A DNA stretch of 64,000 nucleotides from Aliiglaciecola sp. CAU 1673 (GTDB taxonomy: Bacteria > Pseudomonadota > Gammaproteobacteria > Enterobacterales > Alteromonadaceae), in NCBI RefSeq assembly GCF_029223185.1, contig NZ_JARHUG010000012.1, positions 62,001 through 126,000 on the forward strand. Reading direction: 5' to 3'. Within the stretch, counting starts at the first letter, position 1. Every line of letters begins with the position of its first letter. Of this stretch, positions 1 to 10,500 are shown piece by piece. The notes under the pieces are model-generated. The model ran no database searches. It was not told where the DNA came from and saw only the letters and a list, made by a program, of their open reading frames with translations. The position numbers and the translations under genes are program-made.

Positions 1-865
1 CCACACAGATCGCTGCTATCACAATCAATGCTAACCCTTGTTTATCGGTACGGGCCAGCTTTTCACGAAACCAGTAAGCGGAAATCAGCAAGCTGAACAA
101 CACTTCTACCTGCCCCAGGGTTTTCACTAAGGCGACGCTCTCCAGACTCATGGCAGTGAACCAACCTATGGAGCCTAAGCAGCTGGTGACGCTGATTGCC
201 AATACCAGTTTAGGGCGCAACAGCAGTGCCTTTAAAGTGGCCGGATCACGAAGCAGTAGCCAACTCACCAATGTCAGGGTCTGGATCAGGATCACAAACA
301 GTAGCACCCAAGCCGCTCCATGTGGGAAGGGGACGTCCAGGACCAGGCTGGCTTCTCTGACCCATAAAGATGTCAGCGCAAAGGCCAGACCGCTGCCAAG
401 CCCAAGCAACAGGGTCATAAACGACCAATTCCTTACCTGCCGGATGCCGCTCAATAAAAACACGGCCATCGCCCCCAGAGCGACGCCTAACCATCCCAGC
501 CAATCCAGGGAAGTGGTAAAGAACATCACCCCTAGTATGGCAGCCAAAATGGCTTCACTTTTAGCCAGACCTACGCCGATTGCATAGTTACGTAGTTTGA
601 ATAACTTGACCATCAACGCAGTCGCCAGGATCTGCATGAGTGCAGCCGAGAACGTCAAGATCAGAAAGTCGGCAGAGAACTGCGGAACTTGTGTCGGACG
701 CCCATGATAAAGGGCAATCAGATACAGTATGACCATTGGGCCGGCATACAGGAATCGCGCCAGGGTCACACCCGCTGTGGAAACGTCACGACTGAGTTGT
801 TTTTGAAAAGCATTGCGCCAGGCCTGCATAAAGGCCGCCATCAGCGTGAAGGGGATCCAAAGCAT
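1..865 (-). CDS. EamA/DMT-superfamily membrane transporter (C-terminus outside window)
   Basis: The reverse strand is open from an ATG at 865 to the window edge (288 codons seen, no stop). It encodes a very hydrophobic protein with about ten alternating hydrophobic segments, beginning M-L-W-I-P-F-T-L. Glycine/alanine-rich helices separated by short polar loops are typical of drug/metabolite transporters (EamA family), which export metabolites or amino acids across the inner membrane. The substrate cannot be read from the sequence. It lies just downstream of ilvY on the same strand (33 bp gap), so it may be co-transcribed with it. The start is the first ATG of the open frame; an ATG eight codons further in is an alternative. 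Confidence 0.75.
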   Translation of the reverse strand, partial: MLWIPFTLMAAFMQAWRNAFQKQLSRDVSTAGVTLARFLYAGPMVILYLIALYHGRPTQVPQFSADFLILTFSAALMQILATALMVKLFKLRNYAIGVGLAKSEAILAAILGVMFFTTSLDWLGWLGVALGAMAVFLLSGIRQVRNWSFMTLLLGLGSGLAFALTSLWVREASLVLDVPFPHGAAWVLLFVILIQTLTLVSWLLLRDPATLKALLLRPKLVLAISVTSCLGSIGWFTAMSLESVALVKTLGQVEVLFSLLISAYWFREKLARTDKQGLALIVIAAICV

Positions 866-898
866 TGATATCGCCAGAGCGTTAAAGCGCTGATGGTA

Positions 899-1759
899 TC
901 AGACTTGATCCAGCAAGGCGCGGACAAGAGGTTCGTTACTACGGCCTTTGAGACAGCACAGCCCCAGTTTAAAAGACTCTATTCCTTCCAGGGGAAGCAT
1001 GGTGATGCGGTTGGCGACGATGGAATGCTCCACCACGGCTTTAGGCACAATCCCTACGCCACAGCCCAATGCTACCATGCTGACAATAGCTTCATGCCCG
1101 GTAACCGAGGCATACACTTTAGGACGAATACCGTGCTCGGTTAACCAGTGGTGCACAATGCGCTTTGAAGGGCCTGACTCCGGCAACACCATTGGCACCG
1201 TGCGCCAATCCAATTGCTGCCACTGACTTAATCGGTAGCCGGCCGGACAAATCAGCACAAAAGGCAGCACATCCAACTGATGAAAAGATAATTCTGTGGG
1301 GAAATCCGGGGTACCTGCGGCAATGGCTAAGTCTGCTTCCTGGTTAATGACTTTACTGGTGGCCAGGGCCGGATCTCCGGTGGTCAAACGGATTTCCACT
1401 TGCGGATAAGCCTGTCGAAAGCGCTCTAATAAGGCTGGCAGATGGCTATAGCTGGCGGTCACCGAACAAAACAGACTGAGCTCGCCTTTTAACAGCTGAC
1501 TGTCTTGCTTGAGTTCGCTTTTCAGGCGCTGCCAGTCTTCCAAAGTCTGCGCGCTGAATGCCAGTAACTTAGCGCCGGCCGCGGTTAGTTTTACGCTGCG
1601 GTTGTCTCGCACAAATAGCGCCGCACCGCAGTCCTCTTCCAGTCGCTGGATAGCCCGGCTCAGGGTTGGTGGGCTGACATGCATGGCCTCTGCGGTCTTG
1701 GCGAAATGCAGACTGTCGGCAAGATGCTGAAAGAGTTGCAGGGTACGTATATCCATCAT
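899..1759 (-). CDS. ilvY: LysR-family activator IlvY
   Basis: A 286-residue LysR-type regulator. The N-terminal winged HTH (about residues 3-62) contains the MHVSPPTLSRAIQRLEED segment, nearly the IlvY recognition helix, followed by LFVRDNR. The effector domain carries CSVTASYSHLPALLERFR and GHEAIVSMVALGCGVGIVP, both characteristic of E. coli IlvY. In enterobacteria IlvY activates ilvC in response to acetolactate/acetohydroxybutyrate. Divergence from ilvC, with about 146 bp between the genes, supports the same role. Two ATG codons are adjacent (1759 and 1756); the second matches the usual M-D-[IL]-R start. Confidence 0.95.
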   Translation of the reverse strand: MMDIRTLQLFQHLADSLHFAKTAEAMHVSPPTLSRAIQRLEEDCGAALFVRDNRSVKLTAAGAKLLAFSAQTLEDWQRLKSELKQDSQLLKGELSLFCSVTASYSHLPALLERFRQAYPQVEIRLTTGDPALATSKVINQEADLAIAAGTPDFPTELSFHQLDVLPFVLICPAGYRLSQWQQLDWRTVPMVLPESGPSKRIVHHWLTEHGIRPKVYASVTGHEAIVSMVALGCGVGIVPKAVVEHSIVANRITMLPLEGIESFKLGLCCLKGRSNEPLVRALLDQV

Positions 1760-1769
1760 GTTTCAAAAA

Positions 1770-1797
1770 ATGAAATATTGTGTTGTAAATATATCAT
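1770..1797. promoter_or_regulatory. Imperfect palindrome, candidate IlvY operator
   Basis: The ilvY-ilvC intergenic region holds an inverted repeat with arms ATGAAATAT (1770-1778) and ATATATCAT (1789-1797), matching at 8 of 9 positions across a 10-nt centre. The inner part, ATATT-N8-AATAT, contains the T-N11-A pattern of LysR-type operators. It lies 10 nt upstream of the ilvY start and about 110 nt upstream of the ilvC start. Assignment to IlvY is an inference from position and symmetry. Confidence 0.45.
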
Positions 1798-1905
1798 TTT
1801 AAACAACGAAGGCCATGCACTATGCTCCAATCATCAAGCGAGTACGTCACTTTACTTGCAAGGTATGAAGAAGCGAATTCGCCCGATAGGGCATTGGAGA
1901 TAACG

Positions 1906-3393
1906 ATGGCTAATTATTTTAATTCCCTGAATCTGCGTCAGCAGCTGGAACAGCTGGGACAATGCCGCTTTATGCAGCGTAATGAATTCAACCAGGGTTG
2001 TGATTTTCTGAAGGGCAAGAAGATTGTCATTGTCGGTTGCGGTGCACAAGGTCTTAATCAGGGCCTGAATATGCGTGATTCCGGCTTGGATGTATCTTAT
2101 GCCCTGCGTCAGTCCGCCATCGATGAACAGCGTGATTCTTATCGTCGTGCTACCGGTAATGGTTTTAAGGTAGGTAGCTATCAACAGCTGATCCCTGGTG
2201 CCGATTTGGTTTATAACCTGACCCCGGACAAGCAGCACGCCAGTGTGGTGGAAGCGGTGATGCCCCTGATGAAACAGGGCTCTGCGCTGGCTTATTCCCA
2301 TGGCTTTAATATCGTTGAAGAAGGTCAGCAAATTCGTTCCGATATTACGGTGGTGATGTGCGCACCTAAATGTCCGGGTACCGAAGTGCGTGAAGAATAT
2401 AAGCGTGGTTTTGGTGTGCCCACCCTGATCGCCGTACATCCTGAAAACGATCCGCAGGGTCAGGGTCTGGAAATTGCCAAGGCATTGGCCAGCGCCACCG
2501 GTGGCGACCGAGCGGGTGTGTTGCATTCTTCTTTCGTGGCCGAAGTGAAATCCGATTTGATGGGTGAGCAAACCATTCTCTGCGGTATGCAGCAAAGCGC
2601 TGCGCTGCTGGCCTTTGACAAGATGGTTGCCGAAGGGATGGATCCTGCGTACTGCGCTGCCTTTATCCAGTTTGGATTGCAGGCCATTACTGAGGCGCTG
2701 AAGATTGGCGGCGTGACCAATATGATGGACAGGCTGTCTAACCCGGCCAAGATCAAAGCCCATCAGTTGAGCGAAGAGCTTAAAGACACCTTGCGTCCGC
2801 TGTTTGAGAAGCATCAGGACGACATTCTAAGTGGTCATTTCTCTAAGACCATGATGCAAGACTGGGCCAATGGCGATGCCAACTTGCTGAGATGGCGCGA
2901 AGAAACCGGGCAGACCGGTTTTGAAAAGGCACCTGTCTATGAAGGCAAGATCGATGAGCAGGAATTCTTCGACAAGGGTATTTTCCTGGTGGCCATGATC
3001 AAAGCCGGTGTGGAGTTGGCTTTTGATGTGATGGTGGCATCCGGCATGTTGCCTGAGTCGGCCTATTATGAGTCGCTGCATGAAACGCCGCTGATTGCCA
3101 ATACCATCGCCCGTAAGCGTTTATATGAGATGAATGTGGTGATTTCCGATACCGCTGAATACGGTAACTACCTGTTTGCCAATGCCGCTATTCCGTTGCT
3201 GCGTGACACCCTGATGCCCAAGCTGGACCTGTCATTGATCGGCAAAGGCTTGTCATTGAAGTCCCACAGCGTGGATAACAAACGTCTGGTGGAAGTGAAC
3301 CAGGCTATTCGCCAGCATCAGGTAGAGCGCGTGGGTGAAACCCTGCGTGGTTATATGACCGATATGAAGGCCATTGTGGCCGCCGAAGCCTAA
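1906..3393 (+). CDS. ilvC: Ketol-acid reductoisomerase (class II)
   Basis: A 495-residue enzyme of isoleucine/valine biosynthesis. It isomerises and reduces 2-acetolactate or 2-aceto-2-hydroxybutyrate with NADPH and Mg2+ in the cytoplasm. The Rossmann motif [17 protein letters not shown] lies near residues 43-59, and the length fits the long class II form (E. coli 491). The frame is open 28 codons further upstream, but ATG 1906 gives the conserved [11 protein letters not shown] start and has GGAG at 1895-1898 as ribosome binding site. It is divergent from ilvY, which probably activates it, and is followed by a rho-independent terminator. Confidence 0.97.
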   Translation: MANYFNSLNLRQQLEQLGQCRFMQRNEFNQGCDFLKGKKIVIVGCGAQGLNQGLNMRDSGLDVSYALRQSAIDEQRDSYRRATGNGFKVGSYQQLIPGADLVYNLTPDKQHASVVEAVMPLMKQGSALAYSHGFNIVEEGQQIRSDITVVMCAPKCPGTEVREEYKRGFGVPTLIAVHPENDPQGQGLEIAKALASATGGDRAGVLHSSFVAEVKSDLMGEQTILCGMQQSAALLAFDKMVAEGMDPAYCAAFIQFGLQAITEALKIGGVTNMMDRLSNPAKIKAHQLSEELKDTLRPLFEKHQDDILSGHFSKTMMQDWANGDANLLRWREETGQTGFEKAPVYEGKIDEQEFFDKGIFLVAMIKAGVELAFDVMVASGMLPESAYYESLHETPLIANTIARKRLYEMNVVISDTAEYGNYLFANAAIPLLRDTLMPKLDLSLIGKGLSLKSHSVDNKRLVEVNQAIRQHQVERVGETLRGYMTDMKAIVAAEA

Positions 3394-3411
3394 TTGAGTT
3401 GTACTCCCGCT

Positions 3412-3435
3412 GCCCGGCTTGTCCGGGCTTTTTTT
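3412..3435 (+). terminator. Rho-independent terminator of ilvC
   Basis: A 6-bp stem GCCCGG/CCGGGC (3412-3417 and 3423-3428) with a 5-nt loop is followed directly by seven T residues, 19 nt after the ilvC stop. Confidence 0.88.
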
Positions 3436-3543
3436 AATCAAAAAAAGATTCAATAAAATCGCAAAATAAGTCATAAAAAATGCCATTTTAATCAACCGAA
3501 TTGGAAGCTACGCTGCAAATCCGTTTAATAAGGGCTGATTCAG

Positions 3544-4362
3544 ATGTCTTCCCATTCAGAAAAGACCAAGGTGCCGGGTCCAAAGGTGGTATGTGTATCC
3601 CATGGTGGTGGGCCTTTGCCCCTTCCCGGAGATGCGAGCCATAAGGAGATGGTGGAGAGCCTGCAGACCTTGGCCCAACGCATTCCAAAACCAGAAAAAA
3701 TTATCGTAGTGAGTGCTCACTGGGAAGCGCAGCGAATTAGCCTGACTGCAGGACGAGCGCCTGGCTTGCTATACGATTATTCAGGCTTTCCTCAAGAAGC
3801 CTATCAGGTTCAGTATCCGGTTCCAGGGGCGCCTGAATTCAGTGCTGCTGTTGCGGCCAGGTTGAACGAAAGTGGGATTGCAACTGTGCTCGACCCCGCA
3901 CACGGATTTGATCATGGCCTTTTTGTACCGCTTAAGATCATGTTTCCACAAGCGGATATTCCCTGTATTCAACTCTCATTGTCGCACCACCTGCAAGCGG
4001 ATTTTCATATTCAGCTAGGTGAGGCATTGTCCTGGCTGGATGAGACGACCCTGATCCTCGGCTCCGGCTTTACGTTTCATAATTTGCCGGCCTTTTTTAA
4101 TCCGGCAGATAAACAGGCTCTGGCACAGAATATGGCCTTTGAAGAGTGGTTGCAGCAAGTTTGTCTGGATAGCAATTTGTCAGAAGAGCAACGTCGGCAA
4201 AAGCTGGTGCAGTGGCAATCAGCGCCTTATGCCAGATTCAGTCACCCCCGCGCTGAGCATTTGTTGCCATTGCATGTTTGCTATGGTGCTGCGCAGAGGC
4301 CGTGCCGTGAAGTTTTGAGTTTTGAAGTGATGGGTAAGCGTGCCAGCCATTTTATTTGGTAG
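3544..4362 (+). CDS. DODA-type extradiol ring-cleavage dioxygenase (YgiD-like)
   Basis: A 272-residue protein of the class III extradiol dioxygenase (LigB/DODA) family, which uses a mononuclear metal to open catechol-type rings. The expected metal-binding histidines are visible: H20 in SHGGGP, H59 in SAHWE, and later ones in GFDHG and HPRAEHLLPLH. Length and motifs fit E. coli YgiD, a 4,5-DOPA dioxygenase in vitro whose physiological substrate is unclear. The gene stands alone between the ilvC terminator and a convergent hypothetical gene, so context gives no pathway. Confidence 0.88.
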   Translation: MSSHSEKTKVPGPKVVCVSHGGGPLPLPGDASHKEMVESLQTLAQRIPKPEKIIVVSAHWEAQRISLTAGRAPGLLYDYSGFPQEAYQVQYPVPGAPEFSAAVAARLNESGIATVLDPAHGFDHGLFVPLKIMFPQADIPCIQLSLSHHLQADFHIQLGEALSWLDETTLILGSGFTFHNLPAFFNPADKQALAQNMAFEEWLQQVCLDSNLSEEQRRQKLVQWQSAPYARFSHPRAEHLLPLHVCYGAAQRPCREVLSFEVMGKRASHFIW

Positions 4363-4383
4363 GGGCGGGCAAGAACATCAGGC

Positions 4384-4806
4384 TCAGCTGTTGGCCAACC
4401 TGCGCCAGCGTGAGCGTTGCAGATTTAGGCCAAATTTTTCGAGCCAGTCCAGTGCTGGTTCCAATTGCAGGTGACGGCCGAAGTTTATGGTTCTTTTGCT
4501 GCGGATAAACTTTTCTAAATCAAGGGCTTGGTTGTCATCATTGACCAACCAGCATTCACAACGTTGATTGCGTCTGTCCAACGGGATATTGGCGGTTTGT
4601 GGTTGCAATTTGTTATGGAAGTTGTCCATTTGCCAGGCCTGCATATCCACAAGCATGCCCCAGGGGCGTTTCCTGGCCTGTATTTTACTGATCTCCTCAC
4701 AAAGCTTGGTAAGGTAGGCAATGTCGGTGGCTAAATCCCACTCTCCCTGCAGTTTCACATACAGCACATCACCGATACGCTGAATAAAATATTCCGCTTT
4801 GGACAA
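4384..4806 (-). CDS. Hypothetical protein, possible STAS-like fold
   Basis: A 140-residue soluble protein starting MSKAEYFIQRIGDVLYVKL. I do not recognise a named family. The alternating strand/helix pattern and the segment GEWDLATDIAYL...GMLVDMQAWQM resemble STAS (anti-anti-sigma-like) domains, but this is only inference. I chose the TTG start at 4806 because an excellent AAGGAG lies nine bases upstream (4816-4821). A GTG at 4869 in the same frame, with a GAGG ahead of it, would add 21 residues. The gene converges on the dioxygenase gene with a 21-bp gap and no visible terminator. Confidence 0.7.
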   Translation of the reverse strand: MSKAEYFIQRIGDVLYVKLQGEWDLATDIAYLTKLCEEISKIQARKRPWGMLVDMQAWQMDNFHNKLQPQTANIPLDRRNQRCECWLVNDDNQALDLEKFIRSKRTINFGRHLQLEPALDWLEKFGLNLQRSRWRRLANS

Positions 4807-4928
4807 AAATAATTTCTCCTTTTTAAGGCATACCTTTGTGCCAGTCAGTGCAGGGCCGCCAAAAATCACTATAAGCCCTCATTGATTGTCACACAATGCT
4901 CCTTGTTGCCGGTATCCGACCAGCTGCG

Positions 4929-4954
4929 CAAAAAGCCCGGTAAATGCCGGGCTT
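4929..4954 (-). terminator. Rho-independent terminator (minus strand)
   Basis: Arms AAGCCCGG (4933-4940) and CCGGGCTT (4947-4954) form an 8-bp stem with a 6-nt loop. On the minus strand the hairpin runs into a short T tract, 18 nt beyond the stop of the Big2/beta-propeller gene. Confidence 0.85.
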
Positions 4955-4971
4955 CACGTGTTTTTATGATG

Positions 4972-6445
4972 TTACTGAGCGGTAACTATCCAGTTTGGGT
5001 CGCTCAGGAACAGGGTTTCATTGGTACGTTGCACCAGTCCGGTTCCGTCAGCACGTATTGTCCATATCTGTTCCCGTTCACCGCCTTGATGCTTGGATAA
5101 AAAGGCTATCAGGCGCCCATCCGGAGACCACTTTGGCGATGATTGGGTTAACGCCAGGGGTGTTCCTGCTACCAAGGGAGTACCCGAACCGCCTTGTGCC
5201 GATACCTTGTAGATGTCGCCGAACACGGCACTGCCGCTGCGCTGAAATACCAAGGTATTACCATCAGGTGACCAATCCGGTTGATCATCGTAGAAATTGG
5301 GGTCGCTGGTGATCTGCCGCTTGTCACTACCATCAGCCTGCATCGTCCAGATATAGCCATAGCCGTCTTTACTCTGGCTATAGGCAATACGCATCCCTTG
5401 TCCGGAGATCGGGGACCAGGCTGGTGACTTAAATGTGCCCTGTTGCCCTTCGGTAAGGTTGACCAGATCAGAGCCATCTGCGTTAATGCGCCAGATATGG
5501 GCTGGTTCGCCGAAAACCTGACTGGTAAAAACGATGTACTTGCCATCGGGAGACCAGGCCGGTTCAGTACTGCGTGCCGTCATCGAGACCAAAATCGTAC
5601 CCATGCTGTGCATGGCGGTCGGCAATCATAATGCGGCTTTCCCAGAACACATTGGTTGGGTAGACCACAAACGCCACTTTTTGACCATCGGGTGAGGCAC
5701 TGCCATGACTGGCTTGTCTGCCAGGTGCGAACAGCTGTTGTGGCGTGGCCAGCGAGCTATTGATATCCAGTGAGTACAATTCCGCTGGTTGAGCAACGTC
5801 TTGGCGGCCGTAGATAAGTTCGTATGCGTACTCGGCATAAGTTTCTATGGTGCAGGCGCTTTGCACCTCCTCGCTGCTGGCAAATATTTTAGCTTGGCCG
5901 AGTTTTAAGCTGGTGACATAGCCGCTTGCGGATACTGAGATGGTATTGGGATCGGTCGATACCCAACTAATGGCGCGATCCATAAGCTGATTGCCATCCT
6001 GATCAAATACTTTTGCTTCAAGCTGCAAGGAATCTCCTTCCTCTAAATACTCAAAGTCAGTGTTAATAACCACGGATGCCACCACCGGCTGACTTGGCGG
6101 TGCACTGACCTTTACCTTTGATTTTGCGTTCTTACCTTCCAGGCTGGCAGTAATCTTTACTTCTCCGTTGGCCATTGCTGTGACTAAACCATTTGCGGAT
6201 ACTGTTGCCTTCTGACTGTCTGTGCTTTGCCAAGTGACTGCTTTACCGGTAACAACAGTGCCATTGCTGTCCCTAACGGTAGCGGTGAGTTGTTTGCTTT
6301 CGCCGATGAGCAGGCTGATATCCACGGGGGTAACTTCAACGCTGAAGATTGTTGAGGTAGGCTCAGGAGCGGGAGCCTCACCTTCTCCACTACCACATGC
6401 AGCGAGTCCCATCGCCAGCAAAAGCACCATGATTACATTTTTCAT
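4972..6445 (-). pseudogene. Big2-domain / PD40 beta-propeller lipoprotein, frameshifted
   Basis: One gene appears split into two frames. The first part (from ATG 6445) has a lipoprotein signal ending in LAAC (Cys 17) and two bacterial Ig-like (Big2) domains with the KATVSANGLVTAMANGEVKI-type signature. The start of a TolB/WD40-like beta-propeller (SPDGQKVAFVVY) follows, and this frame stops at 5564. The second frame (open from 5625 to 4972) carries four more propeller repeats (EPAWSPDGKYIVF, SPAWSPISG, QPDWSPDGNTLVF, SPKWSPDGRLIAF). Skipping one base around 5600-5622 joins the propeller smoothly. The intact protein would be an outer-membrane or periplasmic lipoprotein of about 490 residues; its ligand is unknown. 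Either a real mutation or a sequence error could explain the shift. Confidence 0.75.
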
Positions 6446-6676
6446 TTAAGGATCTCTCTACACTGTTATCTGAGTCATGTGATTAAGCAGTGGATGCACT
6501 GAATCTTGCTGGGAAGATTAAAAAGTGAACGGCTGCTAAAGCGGGCGAGATGATAATTTGAGCATTGAGGGCAATCTAGGCGATATGCGTAATCAAAACA
6601 GAACAAATTGTAATCAGTTGCGGCAAGTTGCTTTAGGCCGGTCTCAGTGCTGTAAGCCAATGGAGGTAACACCATT

Positions 6677-7504
6677 ATGAAGTGGTCTGCACCCGCAGCG
6701 ACTTATGAAAATCTTCAGGCTGGTGATGTGGCGTTACTGGGGCTTTGCTGTGACTACAATGCCTCTTACGCAAGCGGACCTGCTGAGGCTCCGGGAAAGA
6801 TCCGGGAAGCCTTTTTTCAAGGCTCACAAAACAAGTTTTCCGAATTGGCAGTGGACTTTCGCACGGCTAGTCATTTTAAAGACCTGGGTGATATTGATGT
6901 AAGCAATGACCATCAGTATCTCGCTATCAGTAATTTAGTGAGGCAGGTGCTTGAAAAAGGTGCCAGGCCAATGATCCTCGGTGGCGACCATTCCATTACG
7001 TATCCGGTGATCAAGGCAATGGCCGAAAAATGGCCGGGCCTGAATATTATGCATTTTGATGCCCATCCTGATTTGTATCCTGAATTCAATGGCAGTCGCT
7101 ATTCCAATGCATGTCCTTTTGCCCGAATTATGGAAGAGGGCTTGGTTAACAGACTGGTTCAGGTAGGCATACGCACCGCCAGTCCAATGTTAAGAGCACA
7201 AGCCAGGCTGTATGGGGTGGAGATGTACGAAATGAAAGACGGCAATCTGCCAGATCTGCATTTCAATGGGCCCCTTTATATTTCGCTGGATATGGATGTG
7301 CTGGACCCAGCATTTGCTCCCGGCGTGTCGCACCGTGAACCCGGGGGATTCAGTGTGCGCGAGGTGATCGAGATAATTCACAGCCTCCAAGGACTGATTG
7401 TGGGGGCCGATATTGTGGAATTTAATCCACGCCGGGATATCGAGGAAATGACCGCTTATGTGGCGGTGAAGTTATTGAAGGAAATTGCTGGGCGGATGCT
7501 CTAG
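6677..7504 (+). CDS. Agmatinase/arginase-family ureohydrolase
   Basis: A 275-residue ureohydrolase using a two-manganese site to hydrolyse guanidino compounds, releasing urea. All metal-ligand motifs are present: GGDHS (H105), FDAHPD (D128, H130, D132) and SLDMDVLDPAFAPG (D205, D207). The overall form is closest to SpeB-type agmatinases (agmatine to putrescine), but substrate specificity among agmatinase, guanidinobutyrase and similar enzymes cannot be settled by eye. The ATG has a near-consensus GGAGGT at 6661-6666. No polyamine genes are adjacent. Confidence 0.88.
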   Translation: MKWSAPAATYENLQAGDVALLGLCCDYNASYASGPAEAPGKIREAFFQGSQNKFSELAVDFRTASHFKDLGDIDVSNDHQYLAISNLVRQVLEKGARPMILGGDHSITYPVIKAMAEKWPGLNIMHFDAHPDLYPEFNGSRYSNACPFARIMEEGLVNRLVQVGIRTASPMLRAQARLYGVEMYEMKDGNLPDLHFNGPLYISLDMDVLDPAFAPGVSHREPGGFSVREVIEIIHSLQGLIVGADIVEFNPRRDIEEMTAYVAVKLLKEIAGRML

Positions 7505-7509
7505 GCAAC

Positions 7510-7534
7510 AAAAAAAGCCCCGGTCTCCCGGGGC
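7510..7534 (-). terminator. Terminator of the metalloprotease gene
   Basis: Arms GCCCCGG (7517-7523) and CCGGGGC (7528-7534) with a 4-nt loop form a 7-bp GC stem. On the minus strand it is followed by seven T residues, just past the stop at 7542. It sits between convergent genes and could also slow plus-strand transcription. Confidence 0.85.
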
Positions 7535-7541
7535 GTATTAG

Positions 7542-10500
7542 TCAGGGCAGGCGCCGGTTGCGGATCAGCGTTAACAGTAGGAGTAATGCCCATCCCCCCA
7601 GGCTACCACCACCGCTACTTTGTGTATCTGGCTGACTCGGGGGAGTTGGCGTGGGTACCGTCGAGCGGCTTGGATCCAGCGGATAGGCATCCTGTGCATC
7701 TGGCACGCCGTCGTTGTCATCGTCCGTATCGGCGTTGTTGCCGATGCCGTCGCCATCGGTATCTACCGATTCAGTAGCATCCAGTGGGAAGGCATCCTGT
7801 GCGTCTGGCACGCCGTCATTGTCATCATCCGTATCGGCGTTGTTGCCAATACCGTCGCCGTCGGTATCAACCGATTCAGTAGCATCCAGTGGGAAGGCAT
7901 CCTGTGTATCTGGCACGCCGTCATTGTCATCGTCCGGATCGGCGTTGTTGCCGATGCCGTCACCGTCGGTATCTGCCGATTCAGTAGCATCCAGTGGGAA
8001 GGCATCCTGTGTATCTGGCACGCCGTCATTGTCGTCGTCCGTATCGGCGTTGTTGCCGATGCCGTCACCGTCGGTGTCTAACCATTCTGTGGCATCCAGG
8101 GGGAAGGCGTCGTTCTGATCTTCAGTCCCATCATTATCATCATCGGTATCCATATAGTCGCGCAGACCGTCACTGTCATTGTCTGTTACGCCAGTTTCAC
8201 TTGCCGGAATAGCATCAATCTTTGTCAGAGAATAAATAGCTGAATCTTCAGTTACTAAGCCAAAAGGGAAGCGATTATTTAAACTAGCATCTCCCCCTGA
8301 CACCCAAATATTTCCTTGCATATCAAGAGTATAAGTTAATGCGTCTGAAGCCCAGGCTTCCAGCCATTCGGTTCTGTCGCCCACTTGGGCAATTTCGCTT
8401 CGTGCATCTTGACCACGCGCAAGCTGAGGACTGTCTGACAGGCCGGTATCCCGATTGGTATAGCCACCCCAAGTCCACAAGCTGTTATCGGGCATAATGC
8501 CAGCAAAATGACCACCACCCAGGCTGATTCTTACCCAGTTGTCATTGCTGATAAGCGTTGGCGTTGGTAAGTCTTCTGCGTAGCCAAGCATCATGGCCAA
8601 TGAGCCACCCCCCCAGACATAGAGACGATTGCCGTCCAAGAAGGTGCCACGGAAAGAATGCGCCTGTAAATTATGGACATTTTCACCGCTGTGGATTGGG
8701 GCCAGGTAGCCACTGCCGTTCTCCCTACCCATTACATCCAGTCGATTAGAGCCCCAGGAATAGACCTGGTTATCTGTGGTCAGCGCAAAGCCGGCCTCCT
8801 GAGTATGCGAAAGTTGTGTCACCCCGTATAACGAGATGATTTGCTGCAGGCTCTCGATATCACCAGTCAGCTCAGAACGTTCTGAGAGTTCATTGCTACC
8901 ATTATATCCCCGGCCCCATACGCTACCGTCGGATTTGGTCAACACCAGTGTGGTGTTATTGGCGTGCACTGAACGCCAATCGTTGGCGCTACCGAATTGG
9001 GTTAGCTCATCGTATTGCTGACGGCTGAAGAAATCGTAGCCAACACGCCATAAAGTGCCGTCTTTCTTTATTGCTACCAGGAGATGGTCCTGGACAGCCA
9101 CATCGGCCCAGTCATTGCCAGGCACCTTATGGGGTTCGGCAATAGTGTTTTGTGAGCGAAATGCCGCGCCCAGGCCGCTCTGCCCACTGGCATTCGCCCC
9201 CCAGGTATAAAGGCTGCCTGTATGGCTAAGAAACGCGGCCGTACTATAGGTTGAAACCAGTTTCTGCTTCGCTGCAATACGTTGCTGCACCATTGGCTTT
9301 ATAGTCACGGTGGCTGTCGCTGAGCGTTCTCCGTCTTCACCAATCACCTGAAAACTGAAACTGTCTTCAGTGAAGTCTGCATTCGCGGTATAGGTCGCCT
9401 TGTCCGGCAATGGCCACGCCAAACTGCCTTGTGATGGGGCGGAAACGATTTCGATTTGTTGTTGCTCACCGGTATCGATATCAAAAAGTGGCAGTAAACG
9501 GGTGACGCTCATACCTTGTTCAACGTACCAAGTTACGTCTTGCACCTGAGCAGGATTAAAAATAGTCCTGACTACCTTGAGTTTGACGGTGCTCGTTGCA
9601 TTGTATTCGCCGTCCGAATAGCCAATCACAATATCTACATCGCCTGCATTTAAGTTTTTATGCTCAATGCTCAGACTCAGATTGCCTTGATTATCCATAC
9701 TCACCGATACGTCTTTCTTACTTATCAGTTTTTCGTTGGTGGAGTAGGCGTATACGGCATCCCTCTGGATGGCCTGGTCGTCACTCAAGGTAAAGGGAAT
9801 GGTCAGCACCGTCTGCTGGTTCATGCTCTGGTTGGTTTCAACCTGTAATTGGGCCGGTTGATTATCAAAGGCGGCAATTTGCACGTTGAAAAGCTGCACG
9901 GCTTGCTGACTGCTGGCATTGTCTTTGGCAAACAAGGCGATCATCAGGGTTTGGTTTTTGGCGCTAAAGTCGGAAATGGTCAGTTCTGGGCCTGTGAGGG
10001 ATACCGAGGCGTGATATTCATCACTGTGTTCAACCAGTTCCACCCGGTAATCCCAATTTCCTTGAGGCAGTGCAAGGGTGTGGGTGATTTCAGAAGTCGG
10101 CTCGGTGATGACAATGTCTTCGATATAAGGCAGCTGAATGGCGTTTGTGGCATAACCACTTCTTACCAAGCTGGAGGGGCTGGAGAGATTGTCCAGAAGA
10201 TTGCTATTTAATGCCGTGACACTATAGCAATAGGTTGTCTGCGGTTGCGCCTGCGCATCTACAAAGTGGTTTTGTTCGACGTCAAATTCATCACCATAAA
10301 CGGGGTAGCTACAGATGGGACCTTGAATACCTGCTGTATCAGCCTCGCGGCGATGAACACGATAGCCTGTCGCCCCTTCTACCGCTTGCCACTGAAGCTC
10401 GATAGCCTGGTTGTCTCCCTGTGTAATCTGAGTGATGACAGGTGCGCCGACACCCTGGTAATTGGCAATACTCAGGGCTGAAAAATTGAGCATGGCGGCA

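Noticed and set aside
1822..1905. Upstream extension of ilvC as a leader peptide or longer start
   Set aside because: The conserved KARI start and ribosome binding site are at 1906. The upstream codons show no run of Ile/Val/Leu codons that would suggest attenuation.
1852..2814. 320-codon minus-strand frame within ilvC
   Set aside because: It is fully antisense to a highly conserved gene and has no recognisable protein features.
7620..8118. Plus-strand open frames across the TSP3 repeats, and the repeats as a possible CRISPR array
   Set aside because: The frames are antisense shadows of a repetitive coding region. The 105-bp units are contiguous, lack unique spacers, and encode perfect calcium-binding repeats on the minus strand.
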